Shown: positions 1-13,348 of the stretch, piece by piece
How the letters are laid out: each line of letters begins with the position of its first letter
How positions within the stretch are numbered: the first letter of the stretch is position 1
Assembly: GCA_019321725.1 (NCBI GenBank)
Contig: CM033124.1
Location: 186,001 to 250,000 of the forward strand
Direction: 5' to 3'
DNA length: 64,000 nucleotides
Source: Paulownia fortunei
Taxonomy: Eukaryota > Streptophyta > Magnoliopsida > Lamiales > Paulowniaceae
Program-made: the position numbers and the translations under genes
The notes under the pieces: model-generated
Seen by the model: the letters and a program-made list of their open reading frames with translations, nothing else
What the model was told of the DNA's origin: nothing
The model's database searches: none

Positions 1-115
1 ATTGAATCCTGTACATCTCCAGCCATTGAAATGAATTTACAGGAAGCTGTTATTTATTTATCTTCCGAAAGATTGTAAAAGGCGATAACTTAATTGCGTT
101 TGGAAGAATATTTTA
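1..115 (-). other. 3' UTR / downstream sequence of the ZFN-type gene
   Basis: These bases lie just beyond the stop codon of the minus-strand CCCH zinc-finger gene and are probably its 3' UTR. They are AT-rich with no coding signal. No polyadenylation site can be fixed with confidence. Confidence 0.5.
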
Positions 116-3102
116 TCACTCTGAGTCAATGTTATTATCACCCGAGGGTTTCTGTCTGGCCTCTGACAAAGAAAGACGTCTGTTGTTTGCGGAGCCTGCC
201 TCTACAAGCCCATCTGGAGAGAAACTTAATGCAGCAGTTCCAGATGATGATGCCAAAAAACGACGAACAGCTGGCAAGTCAGTTGAGGATGATGCAGCGG
301 CATTGTATGCAAAAACCCTCATTGGGTGGTCAAACTTGCAGCTTGGACCAAACTTGCAGATTCCATATCGGGAGTAGAATACACATAGAGGCTCCCCTAC
401 AACCAACAAACAACAAACAAAATATATGTGACAAAGAACTCTATCAATTTCAATAAATAATCAAACAGGTTTGGTACCAAAACGAACAAGTACAGGTCTT
501 TTTCTTCGTCACTCAATTTCTTTTCTTTAAACCTATTCCTAACAACGAAAGTGCACATCACTCTTCTTCAGTCAGTTCCTTTTTTTAAACTTATTCCTCT
601 TGGTTTTCACTCCTCACCATTTTTTCTGATTTCTGTCTTTGCAAGGACACAGTATGCAGAAAATATTAGTATATAAAGAGCAGAATCACATTACTTTTCA
701 AAATGTACTGCTGAATCATCAATATATGCAAAAGCCTATAGTATATGATCAAGGTTTATTTGTGTCACCATTTTTTCCATTGCTCTTCTGATCCTTTGCC
801 ATTAATGTTATCTACAGAATTCCACAGCACATCATCCAATCAGAGGTTTTATTGTCCACTCAGAGTTTCATTAAACAGAACCAACACAGTTTTTCTGAAA
901 AGCTGCATTTTTGTCTCTTTCTTAATTCCTGTTGGTCCTCTTCACCCCACACCCATTCCCAATCCAAACACCAAACAAATAAAAATATAAGAAGGAAATA
1001 AGAACCCCTTGTAAGCTCTATACGTGGTAAATTATGGATAAGTATGTACTCAAAGACAGAAAATTGAAAAAGAGATAATTGGAGATAAACCATGAGGGTC
1101 AATAAAAATATGACAAATTTTTGCAATTGATGAACTAAGTATCCAAGAAACTTCAACTAGAGCAAGGAAAAGTTCCCTAGAAATGTGGTTTAACTGTTTG
1201 TTCCTAGGTGATGATCACATATCCTAGGAGGGAAGAAAGAAAAGGGCAGTATCATTCCAGAGAAAGCCTCCAAATCACCCAGGAAAAAAAAAATAGCATA
1301 GAATTTACAATTTAGCATTTAATGTAAACACTATATTAAGAAGTTCCTAGATTTATCACATTGAAATGTTAAAATTAGAGTTCAGCTTCCATTATGTTTG
1401 TCAGTTAACAAATTAGGGGCATAATTCATCTGGGATAGCAAAAAGATTGAGAATCATATAAATAAACCTATTTGCCTTTTATTCTCTACAAGGGATCTTA
1501 ATTTAATATGCCACACACTTTCCAGAGTGCAAATTCACTGAAACCAAATGGTCATTGTCCGTACAAGAATAAGTGGTGTTTAACTCATCATGGAAAAAGG
1601 AATGTTCCTAAGGCAAAAGAAAGGCCATCGTGCTTTAAAATCTATTAATTGAACTGATGTGATGGGAAGACAGAAGCGTAATGCAGCTTCAACTGGCTGA
1701 TGGATCAAAAGAAACAAGATATAAAAGGCACCACCATTAGATAAGATAATAAGCTGAGCTTTAAATGTGTCAGACGAAATGCCATAATTTTATAAGTCGT
1801 GACTTTTTTATAGCATGTATCATTATTTTTCATATTTATTCTAGATTCTTGTTGCTAGCTGACATCAGTATAAAGCCCTGTTCCTAATACAACTCTTAGT
1901 TGAGCCTTGACAAGAGATTAAGGTGTGGAGTGCTACAAGTTCAAACCACAAAACATCCTCTTCTCTATTGAGGGCGAGCAATCCTGCATCCACCTTGTTT
2001 GTTCAATCACTATCTTGTAATTATGAATATTGTCTTTGGTTTCACTTCTTCCCTACTCCTTCCTCTTACCACAAATATGAAACAACTAAGTATACCAAAA
2101 TCAAATTCATGCAAAATCTTACTGTGAGACTCAGAAGCCCACTCATATAATTTAAATCAGAGAACACATAAACAGAAAGCATTATGAGAAGCAAAACAAC
2201 CAAGGGAAACTAAACTGAAATTGATTAGTAATCCTTCAATAGTAATGCACAGAACCTAACTACTAGAATAGATGGACAACTAAAAATAAGCAAAAATCCA
2301 ATGATTGTTTATTTGACCCAGTAACAGTGCAAGGAAAAACCATATATAAATATCGGATATAAAGATCGCAGAAGAAAGGTCTGGCATGGCTTACTGGCCG
2401 TAAAGGAAGTCCAATTGGACTCAAGACACAGTCAGGAACAGGGATAAGTCTTTCTCTAGGATGGTGAAATTTACATACTGCACCAAATTTGCAGTCCCCA
2501 GTCTTCATATAGAACTGGCATTCCGGCTGACCCGGTCTCTCAGGAAATACATTGTCTCTCTGAAATGCATAATACCCCATGGATACAGAACCAGAATGGA
2601 ATTGAGATCCCACATTTCCGGATTCACCCTGGTGTGATGCGCCATTATTCTGGCTGTTTCCTGCTGTAGGATGTTGGTTTTCTGAAGATAAAACTGAACC
2701 CAGCTGACCCTGGAAAAGAAGCCATCGCTTGAGAAAATTAAGACTTGTATAAATCATGTCTTTTACATAAGTTGGTTCTAATGCAAAACACAATACAGTT
2801 GTCTCAATGTATGGAGATCAGATTCAGTAAAGAACAAAAGGCAAATATGTGCGAGCAAATATAATAGCAGATTATGGACTAAGAGATGCACTTGAGGAAG
2901 AAAAGAACATGTCACTGCATCATGATCTTTTATTCACGAGAATATTTCAATTGAAATGACATTCATCTGACATAAAATCCTATCTATTTGATACAACTTT
3001 ATACTCGTATAAAGAGGTAAAGATGCAACTACATGCTACAAGGAGGGAATTTGCATGCTTGAAAACATAGGCTCAACAGCCCCCAGCCTCGAGTGTATGT
3101 GC

Positions 3103-3157
<55 letters not shown>

Positions 3158-6100
3158 GCAATGAAAAGTCCATGTAAGACAAAATTATGCAACCAAAGAC
3201 ATCTTTTCTTCTTCTTTTTACTTTTTATTTTATAAAAACCGAGTTTGCTGCCGATTAACAGTATAATTCATCCACAAGAAGCATCTCATAGCATATTTCT
3301 CAACCACACAGCCGAAGTCTGATATAAGCTCTCTGGGGCAATTAAGCCCCCAACAAGAGACAAAATATAAGAACAACTTTTGGAGGCAGTGAAGATGCTC
3401 CAGTGCAATAGCAGTTAGAAAAAAGAAAACCATACCTAACAGAACACTTTAGAAGCTGAATGCAAATGCTAATACTTCACATGATCATATGGGCTGTAAT
3501 ACCCTAGTGGCAGTGCTCAACCACTTCTTTAGAATTCTCAAACATAAATTATATTTAGTATTTTAATCAAATAAAAAACTTTCATCCTGATTATATTTCT
3601 CTATATTTCCTTTCTGCCTATTTGCATGTTTTACTCCAATTCTCCAGGCTAACTTTAAAGGACATGTGCTCACTTCTGATCCCAGACACTCTTCTTTAGA
3701 TTTCTTAAACATAAATTATCTTAGGTTTTCAAATCAAGTAAAAAGATTTCATCCTGATTATGTTTCTCTATATTTCCTTTCTGCCTATTCCCATACTTTA
3801 CTCCGAGTCTCCAGGCTAACCTTATAGGAAATGTGCTCACTTCTAATCCCAGACACTCTTCCTTATGCTTCTCTTACATTTTTCAGTTAGTTCTTCCATG
3901 TGAAAAGGTGTGGTATGAGGTTTGGCTAGTGATATGCATTCAGATCTCCACTACAATCAGGGAAAGACATATTCTTCAAAAAAAAGTGCTATAAACGGAA
4001 CAAAAGATGGACAATCAAAAGGGAAAAAAATAAGCCCACAACACACTCAAGAAAAATGAAGAAACAAAAAGCATAGTCAAAATTAAATCAACAGAAAGAT
4101 TACATTGTACGTGTTCCATCCTGGGACAGATACCACTCCCTGCGGCATAACCAGTGGTGCATAACTTGATGGGCTTTGCCACCGTGGACTGGCTATAAAA
4201 GAAGCTCTTGACAATGGAAATGACAGCTGGCCGGTTGTTGGAGATTGAATAGGAGTATATACAGCAGAACCACGTAAAGAGACCATCATATTAGATGGCT
4301 GAGGATGGTGGAATTTACAGGTGCTCCCAAATTTGCACTGTCCATTTCTCATATAATATGCACATTCCATCTCATTCTTTACACAATGACAGAAAAGTAA
4401 AACTAAATCAAAACTCACAAATTCAAGAAACCATGAAAAAAATGACATTTTTTCAAATAATTTACTTTCGGTAATCTAAATCGGATGATAAAAAGACCTA
4501 GCAAATCTAAAATGGAGTGTTTACTCGAAAACATTCTCCGGAGAAAGAACAAATTTTCCGAGTAGTTCACATGGTCCCTTCTTTTTATGTTGGTTGCCCA
4601 GCCTACGCTCCTGCAGCCTATCTCATGCTTCATGAATTGGACCATACATAAGTGGGGAAAGGGGCTCTGATCTCAAAACTGCTTCCTTTGTCATGCCTTA
4701 GAGTAATCCATCATTTTTCTCTGAAGCCATACCTGGCTCATATTCCAGTTCAGAAGAGCGAAGCTAATATATTTTTTCACCATTTTGAAGGTCTCTATAA
4801 TTATTTTTTTAGATAGAATTATGAAAATATATTAGAAAGCCCATGAACATCACTCGATTACGAATAATTAAATTCTACACATAGTAAATGCAATAATTAT
4901 CTAATATCTACTCCAATGCAGTTGGGCAAATTAAAATGAGAGAGAAATGTAAGCAAAACTCCAAATATTGATCAAATTTTGAAACCGACTATAAGAACTA
5001 ATCAGAAATAATTACTGAAAGGAAGGTCAAATGAGCGAACCGGGCGAAGTGGATATCCCAAAACATTTAAGGCAACTCTTCCATCAATCCCAGCTTTGTC
5101 TCTAGGATGATGAAATTTGCATGTGGCTCCGAACTTGCAGGTCCCCGTTTTTAAGTAGTACTAGAGAAGAGTTCAAAAAGTTCAGATGAACATATTAACA
5201 GGAAATTGAATAGAAGCAAATAGAGCACTAACATTCAAATTTTAAGTTGAGGTGACAAGAAAGCAATCCAAAACATGCAGAATCCTCCAAAACCCGAAAT
5301 AGCGTGTCATAATTGCAAAAGAATTATGTGACACACTGGAACATGACACATAGAATTCACCACCTTCTACAAAATTAGTACCAGAAAACACTTCTCGGAG
5401 GGAACTTTAAGCTTTTGCATGAGATGTTGGTCCAGTAGAAGCAGCTCATGAAATCTTTGATGAGTTGAATGTCTGAGAAACATTTTAATGTGCATGTCTT
5501 TACCCAGGGAAATACATAACCAGGGGAACACACATCTCAAATGTCTGGTTATGTCACCAATGTAATTCTTAACCGTGTAAATTCTATTAGTGGTTTACAA
5601 TGCATGATAGACATCAATGTGAACAACGTTACAGTGAAGTTGTTCATTAAATCAGTAACATCCCAGTAAAAGCCAACAAGCTAATAGTGCATCTGAGAGA
5701 AAATACAGATGTAGACCAAATCCTACCTGGAATACCAATAAACTCCTGGATACAAATGAGAGCAGATACCGAGTGGCATCTTTTGGTAGAAGCTTAATAT
5801 TTAAGCCAATTCTGAAGTTACTCAAAGATACATAGAAATAGGTCATCCCTCAAAGAGTATATGTTAATCTAGAACACTTGCATTGATCTATCAAGTTTTT
5901 AAAAACTACTCAAAAAATCAGAAAGTTTTAAACTCTTTATCAGAAGCAACTTCTTGTTCTACTGAAAGAATGAGAAAATGACATCTTTCAGAATATTTAT
6001 GATGACAATCTCTTCAAGATACTTTTTTCTTAAGCATGCATTTTAGTCATCCTTCGTCCATTGTCCAATCAATCTTATTAAGTAATTAAACTCAGTCCAT

Positions 6101-9100
6101 GTTTACATTTTTCTAAGCTTAAAACTTTTACACAAGCAAGTTAAAATGGAGCATGGATTAGGAATAACAATGTCCTTGGCTAAAGGAATAAAGTACACAA
6201 GATTAGCAAACTCGGCAATTTTTCAAGTGCAATAAACTCAAATATCCAAAAGTTTTATGACATGATGGCCATAAGAAGACTAAAATATCCAACATGTAAG
6301 GGAATAGATACAGATTGAGCAACCAGCAGTATATGTAAACGAGAAGAGATGGCACAGAATTTTTTAGCTCCTCAGAAGACATGAATCAGTGATATATGAA
6401 GTACACTAGACAAGTAATGAGTAAAGCAGAGTAAAAATAACACTAGATGGAAAAAATGCATGGGAAATTTAGCAGTATAATGAAGATAAAAAACAAAAAG
6501 TATTCATGAAAAAATTAGGATAAATATTCATGTGAAATGGTTTTCTTCAGTTGTTCTTTAGTCTAGTCATCCTTCAATTTCCAAATTCATCTCATTTCTG
6601 TCTACCAAATGTTACAAGGCACATTTTCCTTAAGATACCAAATGTAGATTAAGACTCATATCATGATATGAAGTGGCCAATTCAAAATTAGTAAACCGCC
6701 ATTCACATTGCATGAAAAAGTCGGATATTATTTGTCAAACATCTTAATCACACTTCCAAGTCATTGGAGACACTCAGAGCATCAGGTAAGCTGGAATATA
6801 GTAAACCTTCAAGCAAGATATGTCAGCATAGTTCTTCCATACTGTCCTAAAATCACCCAAAGATGAAGAACCAATTTGAGGTTTTCTTACTAATTCCTTC
6901 AATTACTGACTTTCACAATGTCACTTTTGAGCTATTCTGTTCCCCAAAAAAGGGCAATAATTGTACGAGTTCATAGGGTAGGGCCAACTACTAGGATTCC
7001 ACATGCCAAGAGGTTGTGCAAGGAAGGCCTTGTATTGGTCTTTTAAGTCACAAGTAATCAGAATTATAAATCATAAACTCAGTCGTCAAGATGTACATCA
7101 GGTGAATAACCTGAAATTGAAATTCAGAAACCTAGCATAAAATCAGGATTGGCAAATTGGCATTGAAACACTTTTCGTCTCTCACAAAAGAAATGTCTAA
7201 GACAAATAGCAGCCTCAAATTAAGTAATAACATTGTAGGAAGACAAGTTTCCAGGCTCCATCACAGCAATTGATTTAACATGTGTGTGAACACAGGCATC
7301 AAAGACGAGAATAAAATTTGAAACTCAAGGTAACTCATAATGCTACAGATACCTTCTGGTTGCATACAAAAAACTTCACTGATCAAAATCACGTCTAATC
7401 AGAAGATGCTTAAAACCTAAAGAATTGCCTCAGTTTCCACGAAGATAGCTAGAAACAAGAGCCAAAGAGATGCGAACCAGACAATATTTTCTATTTAAAA
7501 CAAGGAAGTTTTTCTACCAAAGTATCTCAAAAATTTTATTATGTTGTTAGCCATAAAAAAACCTGCCTGGTTGTAGGCTGACACAACTGCTAGTAGCAAA
7601 CACTTGTTAGATAGAATTTGTAACATAATATAATATGGGGGAATTGAATTTTTATTCAGAAATCAGAAGTCAAGGGTTTTTTCAGAAATTGTTAATTTTG
7701 GATTTCATTGTTTATTAACTATTCAAATGTAGATTACCATTTCCACTCACTATTTCCCGATGCTGTGCACCAATTATTGATGTTACAACTTATAACGATA
7801 ATGCAATTAATAGTTCTTGAGGTCTATGCAAATAACCTCTCATCTTGCTTTCAACTTTTCTTCAAGTTGAGCATTTTTTTTCCGGTAAGAACTTCCAATT
7901 AACATATATGAACAACATACCAAAAGAATTTGAGTAATGAATAAAAGGTTTCGCAGGGGCAGGAATTATAACCATCAGATTATCATTGAGTGAAAAGATT
8001 GAAGTAATTGTTAAGAATGATGGACAAACATTACAGGAATAGAAACAAAATTCACGACGAAAGCTGAAGTTTTACACATCATGTAACAAATATTTAAAAC
8101 GTTTTGACACAAAAAGAATAATTTTTGGAAAAAGTAGGAAAACGAACCAAAGAATATCAAGATTGCAAAGATATTGAGTAAGCCTGTTAGGTGAAGCAAA
8201 AAGTAAAAGGAATCTTTAGAATCTAAGCAAAAAACAAAAGAAGCGACATCATTAGCTGAAAACTGTAGACCTTGAACTCTGTAGTCAGAAATATTTCATG
8301 AATTTATTTGACAAAGTTACCTTCAGGTAGTGACAATGCATGCATTGGAAAACAGGATGACAAGTCTTAATTGGCATCTAGACATGTGTTCCTCACTCAA
8401 AAGCACCACAGAGGTGACTCTTAAATGCACTAAGGTTCCCGCAACCCCATGTGCATACACGATTTATATAGCATAGATTGCGCTAGACTGACTCTTCCAA
8501 CCTCATAGTGTATTTAGAGAGAAACAAGAAGTTAAAGGATTCTAGAGACGAAAGAAGCAACTATGACTATGTTCTCCAACATTATTTTCAAAAACGACAC
8601 GTTGTACTAACACTACCAGAATTTTAAGCATAGGATCCCGTCTTGTAGAGCTCTGAGGGAAGAACATTTATGGATAAAGGTATGAATTCAGACAAAATGC
8701 ATAAAAGAACAATTTTCACTATGAAACCTTATGAAATCATTGAAAGAGATAGTCTAGATGGTATATGGCTGAAAAATTGCCGATAACATATAGTGCCGCA
8801 AGAAGAGACAAGTGCAGTATAGGTGCATACCTGACATTCAGGTTGTCCTATTCTTTCTGGATACTCGCCTTTCATCCTTGCGGTGGCAATAGCCTACAGT
8901 TGAGAGTTAAGAAAGTTGATCAAACCGAAGTGTACAGACAGCAAAAAAAAAAAGAATAATGTGTAAAAGACAGTCCAAAGATGCATATTTACTTCCCAAA
9001 GTATGTAAATGGGGTCTAGTTCAGTTGTTGTTTCTTGATTTTGATATCAGATTAATCAGGTAACACATGCAATTAAATAATCATTTCATTCTCTACTTTA

Positions 9101-11006
9101 CACCAATATACCCAGCCAAACAAACCTAGGACCCCAGTTCAGCATTTGAGAGATGCAAAATGGTTAAATTAGCCATATTAGGTCAATACCAATCAACTGA
9201 TATTAGATCTATATCCATATTAGGTCAAAAAATTCATCAGCCATTCAAAGTGATATCTGTACCCCATACCAGTTTCCTGTTGGGAGGGTGGTTAAATCGG
9301 CATGTAGTCCCAAATCTGCATAGACCTGTTCGAATGTAGTATGAACAATCTGGTTCACCTTCACGCACCGGATAAGGTCCGGAATCCATTTGTTCCCTTG
9401 ATCTCAAGTTCATTTGCCATAAAGCATCTGAAAATATTAGATGTTGTCAGTTTGAAAAGTCAACTGTCATTTAACGTGAACTGTAACTGCCATCCTCTAA
9501 GTAAAGCCGTCCTTTTATATAACAAGTGGAAGGAAGAGTGTCCTACTTGGAAATCCCAACTTTGAACTTTAGCACCACATTCTCAAAATAAAAAGTTCAT
9601 AAACCAAAAGCTTTGAAAATTGGCGAGACCATTTTTTCCGATTATTAAATAACACAATCTCAGTACATAAACTGATGCGATCTTAAAAGTCAAGATTTTG
9701 CATGCAATCAATTCCAAGGAAGAAAAGAAAATAAAAAAGAGCAAAGGATTTAGAAGAACTTCAAAATCAATGGAAGTATTACTTGCATGTGATAAAGTAA
9801 TGGGTAAAGAATGTGTACAATTAACAAAGAAAAGCTATCCGTAACATGCAGAGATAAAAAATAATAAGAAAACTTATTATGATCAACATCATTGCAACAT
9901 CAAAGTGATTATGCACAACATGTGGCAAAAACCAGCCCTGGAGTATTGCAAAATTGCTTGACAGCCAGAATCGTTCCCTTGATACGAGTACATTTGCCAC
10001 AAAGCATCTAAAAATATCAGCTGATGTCAGTAAGGAACCCCAGTGCACTTTACTTTAACCACCACCCTATCATATTTAATTGAACCAAAAGTGCTTACCA
10101 ATTATTTTCCAGGACCTATTGGATTTGGCATTTTATTTCCTAAATAAATCAAGCTGTCCTCTTGTGTAACAGCTGGAAAGAAGTTTTTGACTTGGAAATT
10201 CAGAGTTTTGAACTTAAGCACCACATTCTTATCAGAAAGGTGCAAAACTAAAGCTCTAATGAGTAAACGTGACCGTCCACCTTCCAATTCTCAAATACCA
10301 CAATCTGCTTGGGAAAAAAATAACAAAGGTTATGACTTATGAGCTTATGCACTAGAACAAGAGAAATTGATCCCCCTTTTCTATTACAGTTTCATAGCAT
10401 ACTTGAACTAAATGGCAATCAACACCTTGACAGAACACAGAAGAATAATGGATGTATTGCACCAAATTCAAAGCAAGATAAAACTGGGGAAAATTAATAA
10501 CATTTAAAATGACCTTTCAAATATCTTTTTTCGGAAGCCTCAATTTTATACACGCAAACAATTTGTAAGGATCACCAAAAGTCAGAGATAGAGCATGTGA
10601 TCAGTTTCAAGCACCGATCATGCAAAAGAAAAAAATATATATAAAGAAATAGATGAGGAGGAAGAACTTAAAAAACGATGGCAGTATTACTCGCATTTGA
10701 TTGATCAACGGGTAAGGAAACACATAGAATCTATAAGGAAATGGGGGGCAAAAAAAAATTATTCAGATGATACATACATCAAAAACTGATAAGAAAAGAA
10801 AGTCAATGCTGATGAACAACACGATCACGCCCAAAACCCGCCCTCAAGCATCACCAAAATTACATAAATGTCACTATAGTCCATGCAATCAACGTACATA
10901 AAAGGGTTGAAAAAATGAAGAGCAGAAGGAGACCTTGATGGTGGGGGTGGAGGTGAATGGAGGAGGAAGCGGAAGAAGCAACTGCAGTGACCGACACTCG
11001 CGACAT
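116..11006 (-). CDS. ZFN-type CCCH zinc-finger protein (five C3H fingers), 7 exons
   Basis: Probable nucleic-acid-binding nuclear protein of the plant ZFN family (Arabidopsis ZFN1-3 type). Exons on the minus strand: 11006-10934, 9427-9270, 8893-8831, 5160-5041, 4376-4104, 2709-2395, and 391-116 (or 396-116, see below). The product is about 425 residues; Arabidopsis ZFN1 is about 400. Five C-x8-C-x5-C-x3-H fingers begin near residues 52, 97, 143, 293 and 337. Fingers 2 to 4 sit in family-typical linkers such as [10 protein letters not shown] and [10 protein letters not shown]; the linker before finger 1 reads [11 protein letters not shown] instead of the usual PERPGEPDC. The start ATG was chosen because its exon ends in phase 1 and joins the family motif DALWQMNL. 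The last intron is odd: the acceptor at 398-397 breaks the frame, while the AG at 393-392 restores it but drops the conserved Gly-Glu before finger 5. The product is certain; the final junction is less so. Confidence 0.88.
3105..3153. repeat. (GA)n microsatellite
   Basis: About 24 uninterrupted GA units inside intron 5 of the ZFN-type gene. On the transcribed strand this is a long CU-rich tract well away from either splice site. Confidence 0.95.
3524..3857. repeat. 167-bp tandem duplication, two diverged copies
   Basis: Copies at 3524-3690 and 3691-3857 share landmarks at a constant offset of 167 bases: cttctttaga, aaacataaatt, ttcatcctgatta and the ccaggctaac stretch. A short third start appears at 3858. 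Small substitutions separate the copies. Confidence 0.88.
5161..8830 (-). other. Intron 3 of the ZFN-type gene (about 3.7 kb)
   Basis: Largest intron of this gene. It splits finger 2: the exon before it ends in ...PECQ and the next begins YYLKTGTC. I see AT-rich sequence without an ORF of recognisable family, terminal repeats or RNA gene. Confidence 0.75.
9421..10880 (-). repeat. Diverged tandem duplication of intron 1 and the 5' part of exon 2
   Basis: The acceptor and first bases of exon 2 (9427 downward, encoding DALWQM) recur at offset 580 as an acceptor and exon-like piece at 10007-9960, reading [15 protein letters not shown]. The adjacent intron sequences also match: for example the caccacattct segment at about 9573 and 10221, and the gatcaacatc/gatgaacaac segments at about 9881 and 10811. 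The duplicated unit therefore covers intron sequence plus the 5' end of exon 2. The relic lacks the zinc-finger part of the exon. Confidence 0.7.
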
Positions 11007-13348
11007 TGGAATTCACCACCCACATGACATGTCCTTCTCCAACTCCACACACACAAGCGATCGTCAGTTCTCCACACTTTGCACTTTGCCGCCCGGTGGA
11101 ACACTAAAATTAGCAAGAATTTCTTCCAGTATTCATGGGAATAAAAAATGTGAAGGATGAGAGGAATAAAGGTGTAGAGAGAGAGAAACAAAGAGGGGCT
11201 AGAGAGAGAAAGTAGAAGAGAGAAATGGTGTAATTAGGTGGTGGCTTAATGGCGTTCTCTCCCCTCCACAGAAAGAGAAAAAAAAAAGAGTGGTAGAAAA
11301 AGAAAAAGCAGAGAAAATGAAATAAAGAGAGAGAGAGAGAGAGAGAATAAAAATCAACCAACCAAACCTCACACACACTCACACTCTCAACTGTGTGTCT
11401 TTTAGGTTCTCTAACTGACGGGCGCATCCTTTTCTTCCCCACTCCCGCGCGTACCCATCCAAACTCTACTCCCTACTTCTTTCAAGTTTCAAGCGCCTGT
11501 TCCAGGGTCGGGTTCTTTTGACCCGTTTCACTTCAAGCTGGGCTGTTCATTTCATAGGTCTGTCTAACTATAATTGTTTAAAGGTTATTTAGTATTTATA
11601 ATTATGATAATATATCCTTCATGACTTTTGCAACTCCCGAGCTTATGGGGTTGGGGTTCGGAAGCAAGATCACATACGAGGAGCTCCGATAGTGATTATT
11701 TTGTATTCTTTTTTATTTTATAAAAATAATTGATTCAAGTTATTAGATAAGTTGTACACATTTATAAATCATAATCAATATTAGATATTATAATTTTTCT
11801 CTTTTGGATACATAACATCAAAAAATGCATTCCTTACACATTTCAAGACTGACCCAATACACATCCGGCTAAACTTTGCATTCTTATAGTATTTCGGGGA
11901 TGACTCTGAACATTCGCCACATCCAAAGCCCAAGGAATTGAGGCAACAAGCAACACTTTGGGACAATATAGCTCGAACTCTTTATTAATTTGCGAAATAA
12001 TTAACTCAAATTATTAAAAAGTAATACATTACACCCACTTATAAAACATAAAAGATGTTGGATATCAAAACTTTGATTTTAAATGGCTACTAAAATTAGG
12101 AGTTATTTAATTTATTTTTAACACAAAATGATGTATTTGTCAGTTTTAAGAAATTCTCAAATTTGCCAAATTTAGATTACACACCCAACAACTCAAAAGT
12201 GAACGAACTGAATTCAATTGGTTAATATCAGTACTTTATTAGGATCAACGTACCCTGAATTCGTCCATGAATGTTTACGACACAAATTATTAATAATTAG
12301 GCGCATTTGCTAAAATCGTACGACGCGTACGTTCTACCAAGAACAAAAGTCCGACCCATCCCATGTCTTAAAATTTGGATAAAATATTAATTATATTGAG
12401 GTCGCCATCCAAATGGGAGGGAGCAACAGCTCTCTAATGGAAGCTGGTTGGGTCCGATAAAGACCAAGAATAAGAGTGTCAAGGCTGAAGTTGAAGATAC
12501 CCTGAAACTTTATGAAACGAAGCTCCCTCTTTCAATAGTCCAAAAACCCTTTTATCATCTTCTCTAGCTACGTTAAAGCAGGAACAAATTCTTATCCATC
12601 CCTTGTACCTGTGTTGAGAGCACCAAAATGCCAGCTTCCACCCACCAAAAGTGAACATTTTCTTGTCTTGTGCTCATTTCGACTTTCAGGATAAAATGCT
12701 ACCAAGCGTCACCTTCATACTACTAGCACCCGCACATTGGCACAAGCATGTAATTCTAGCAAATATGATGGTAAGTAGCTGGTGGTTTGGTAGGTGAATC
12801 AACGTTAAACGAGCACAAAGCTCATATTTAAATGCCAGGAATTTAAGGGCTCAGCAGCAATGGAAAACAGATCAAATTACATCCAAACAGAGCGAAAATT
12901 AATATGACAACTACACCCAGGATGACAAGATGATCAAGTGTTAATTCAACAGCAGGATCATCAGCAGATCTGTGCAAGGAATGAAATTATTCTGCACAAG
13001 TGCATACACAGTTCAATTGTCTAAAACCTCGCTGACTACCAAGGACTAAGACAGGAGATATTCCAGAACAAAAATATCAGAGTAAAATACACTGCCGGCA
13101 ATAATTGACAAACTGACACTATGTGAAGCAACTCTCATTAACTTAGTTCCCCCAAGTCGCACTAAAGTATTGCTGGATAAGTACAGTCTGATAAAGAGGC
13201 TTGTAAGTACACTCCATTAAAAATAATTACCCCAACTTAAGAATTAAGCGACTAAAAGACACAGAAGCTAATGGTACACCGCCGCTTCTCTATGATTATA
13301 CAACTTTAAAGAATAGTTACAGTCATCTTCAAGCCTGCTACGCAATAT
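11007..13348. other. Intergenic: promoter/leader of the ZFN-type gene and 3' side of the CHZ1-like gene
   Basis: From 11007 to about 11450 the minus strand is strongly CT-rich, with a (CT)n stretch complementary to 11324-11346, as expected for a plant 5' leader and core promoter. From about 11560 to 12300 the DNA is AT-rich, with two diverged copies of a segment near 11712 and 11984. From about 12850 to 13348 lies the probable 3' UTR of the CHZ1-like gene. No further gene was recognised. Confidence 0.55.

Larger units (their letters stand above)
2710..4103 (-). other. Intron 5 of the ZFN-type gene
   Basis: GT-AG intron between fingers 3 and 4. It holds a (GA)n tract at 3105-3153 and a 167-bp tandem duplication at 3524-3857. 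No coding potential was seen. Confidence 0.8.

Noticed and set aside
94..456. Plus-strand ORFs of 120 and 82 codons
   Set aside because: They lie antisense to the last exon of the ZFN-type gene, which has a clear family match; they have none.
3105..3153. GA tract considered as a GAGA-type regulatory element
   Set aside because: Deep in an intron, far from any promoter in this window; more simply a microsatellite.
11110..11442. Minus-strand ORF of 110 codons upstream of the ZFN-type start
   Set aside because: Low-complexity Ser/Leu/Phe from the CT-rich leader; no family features and the wrong place for the gene's phase.
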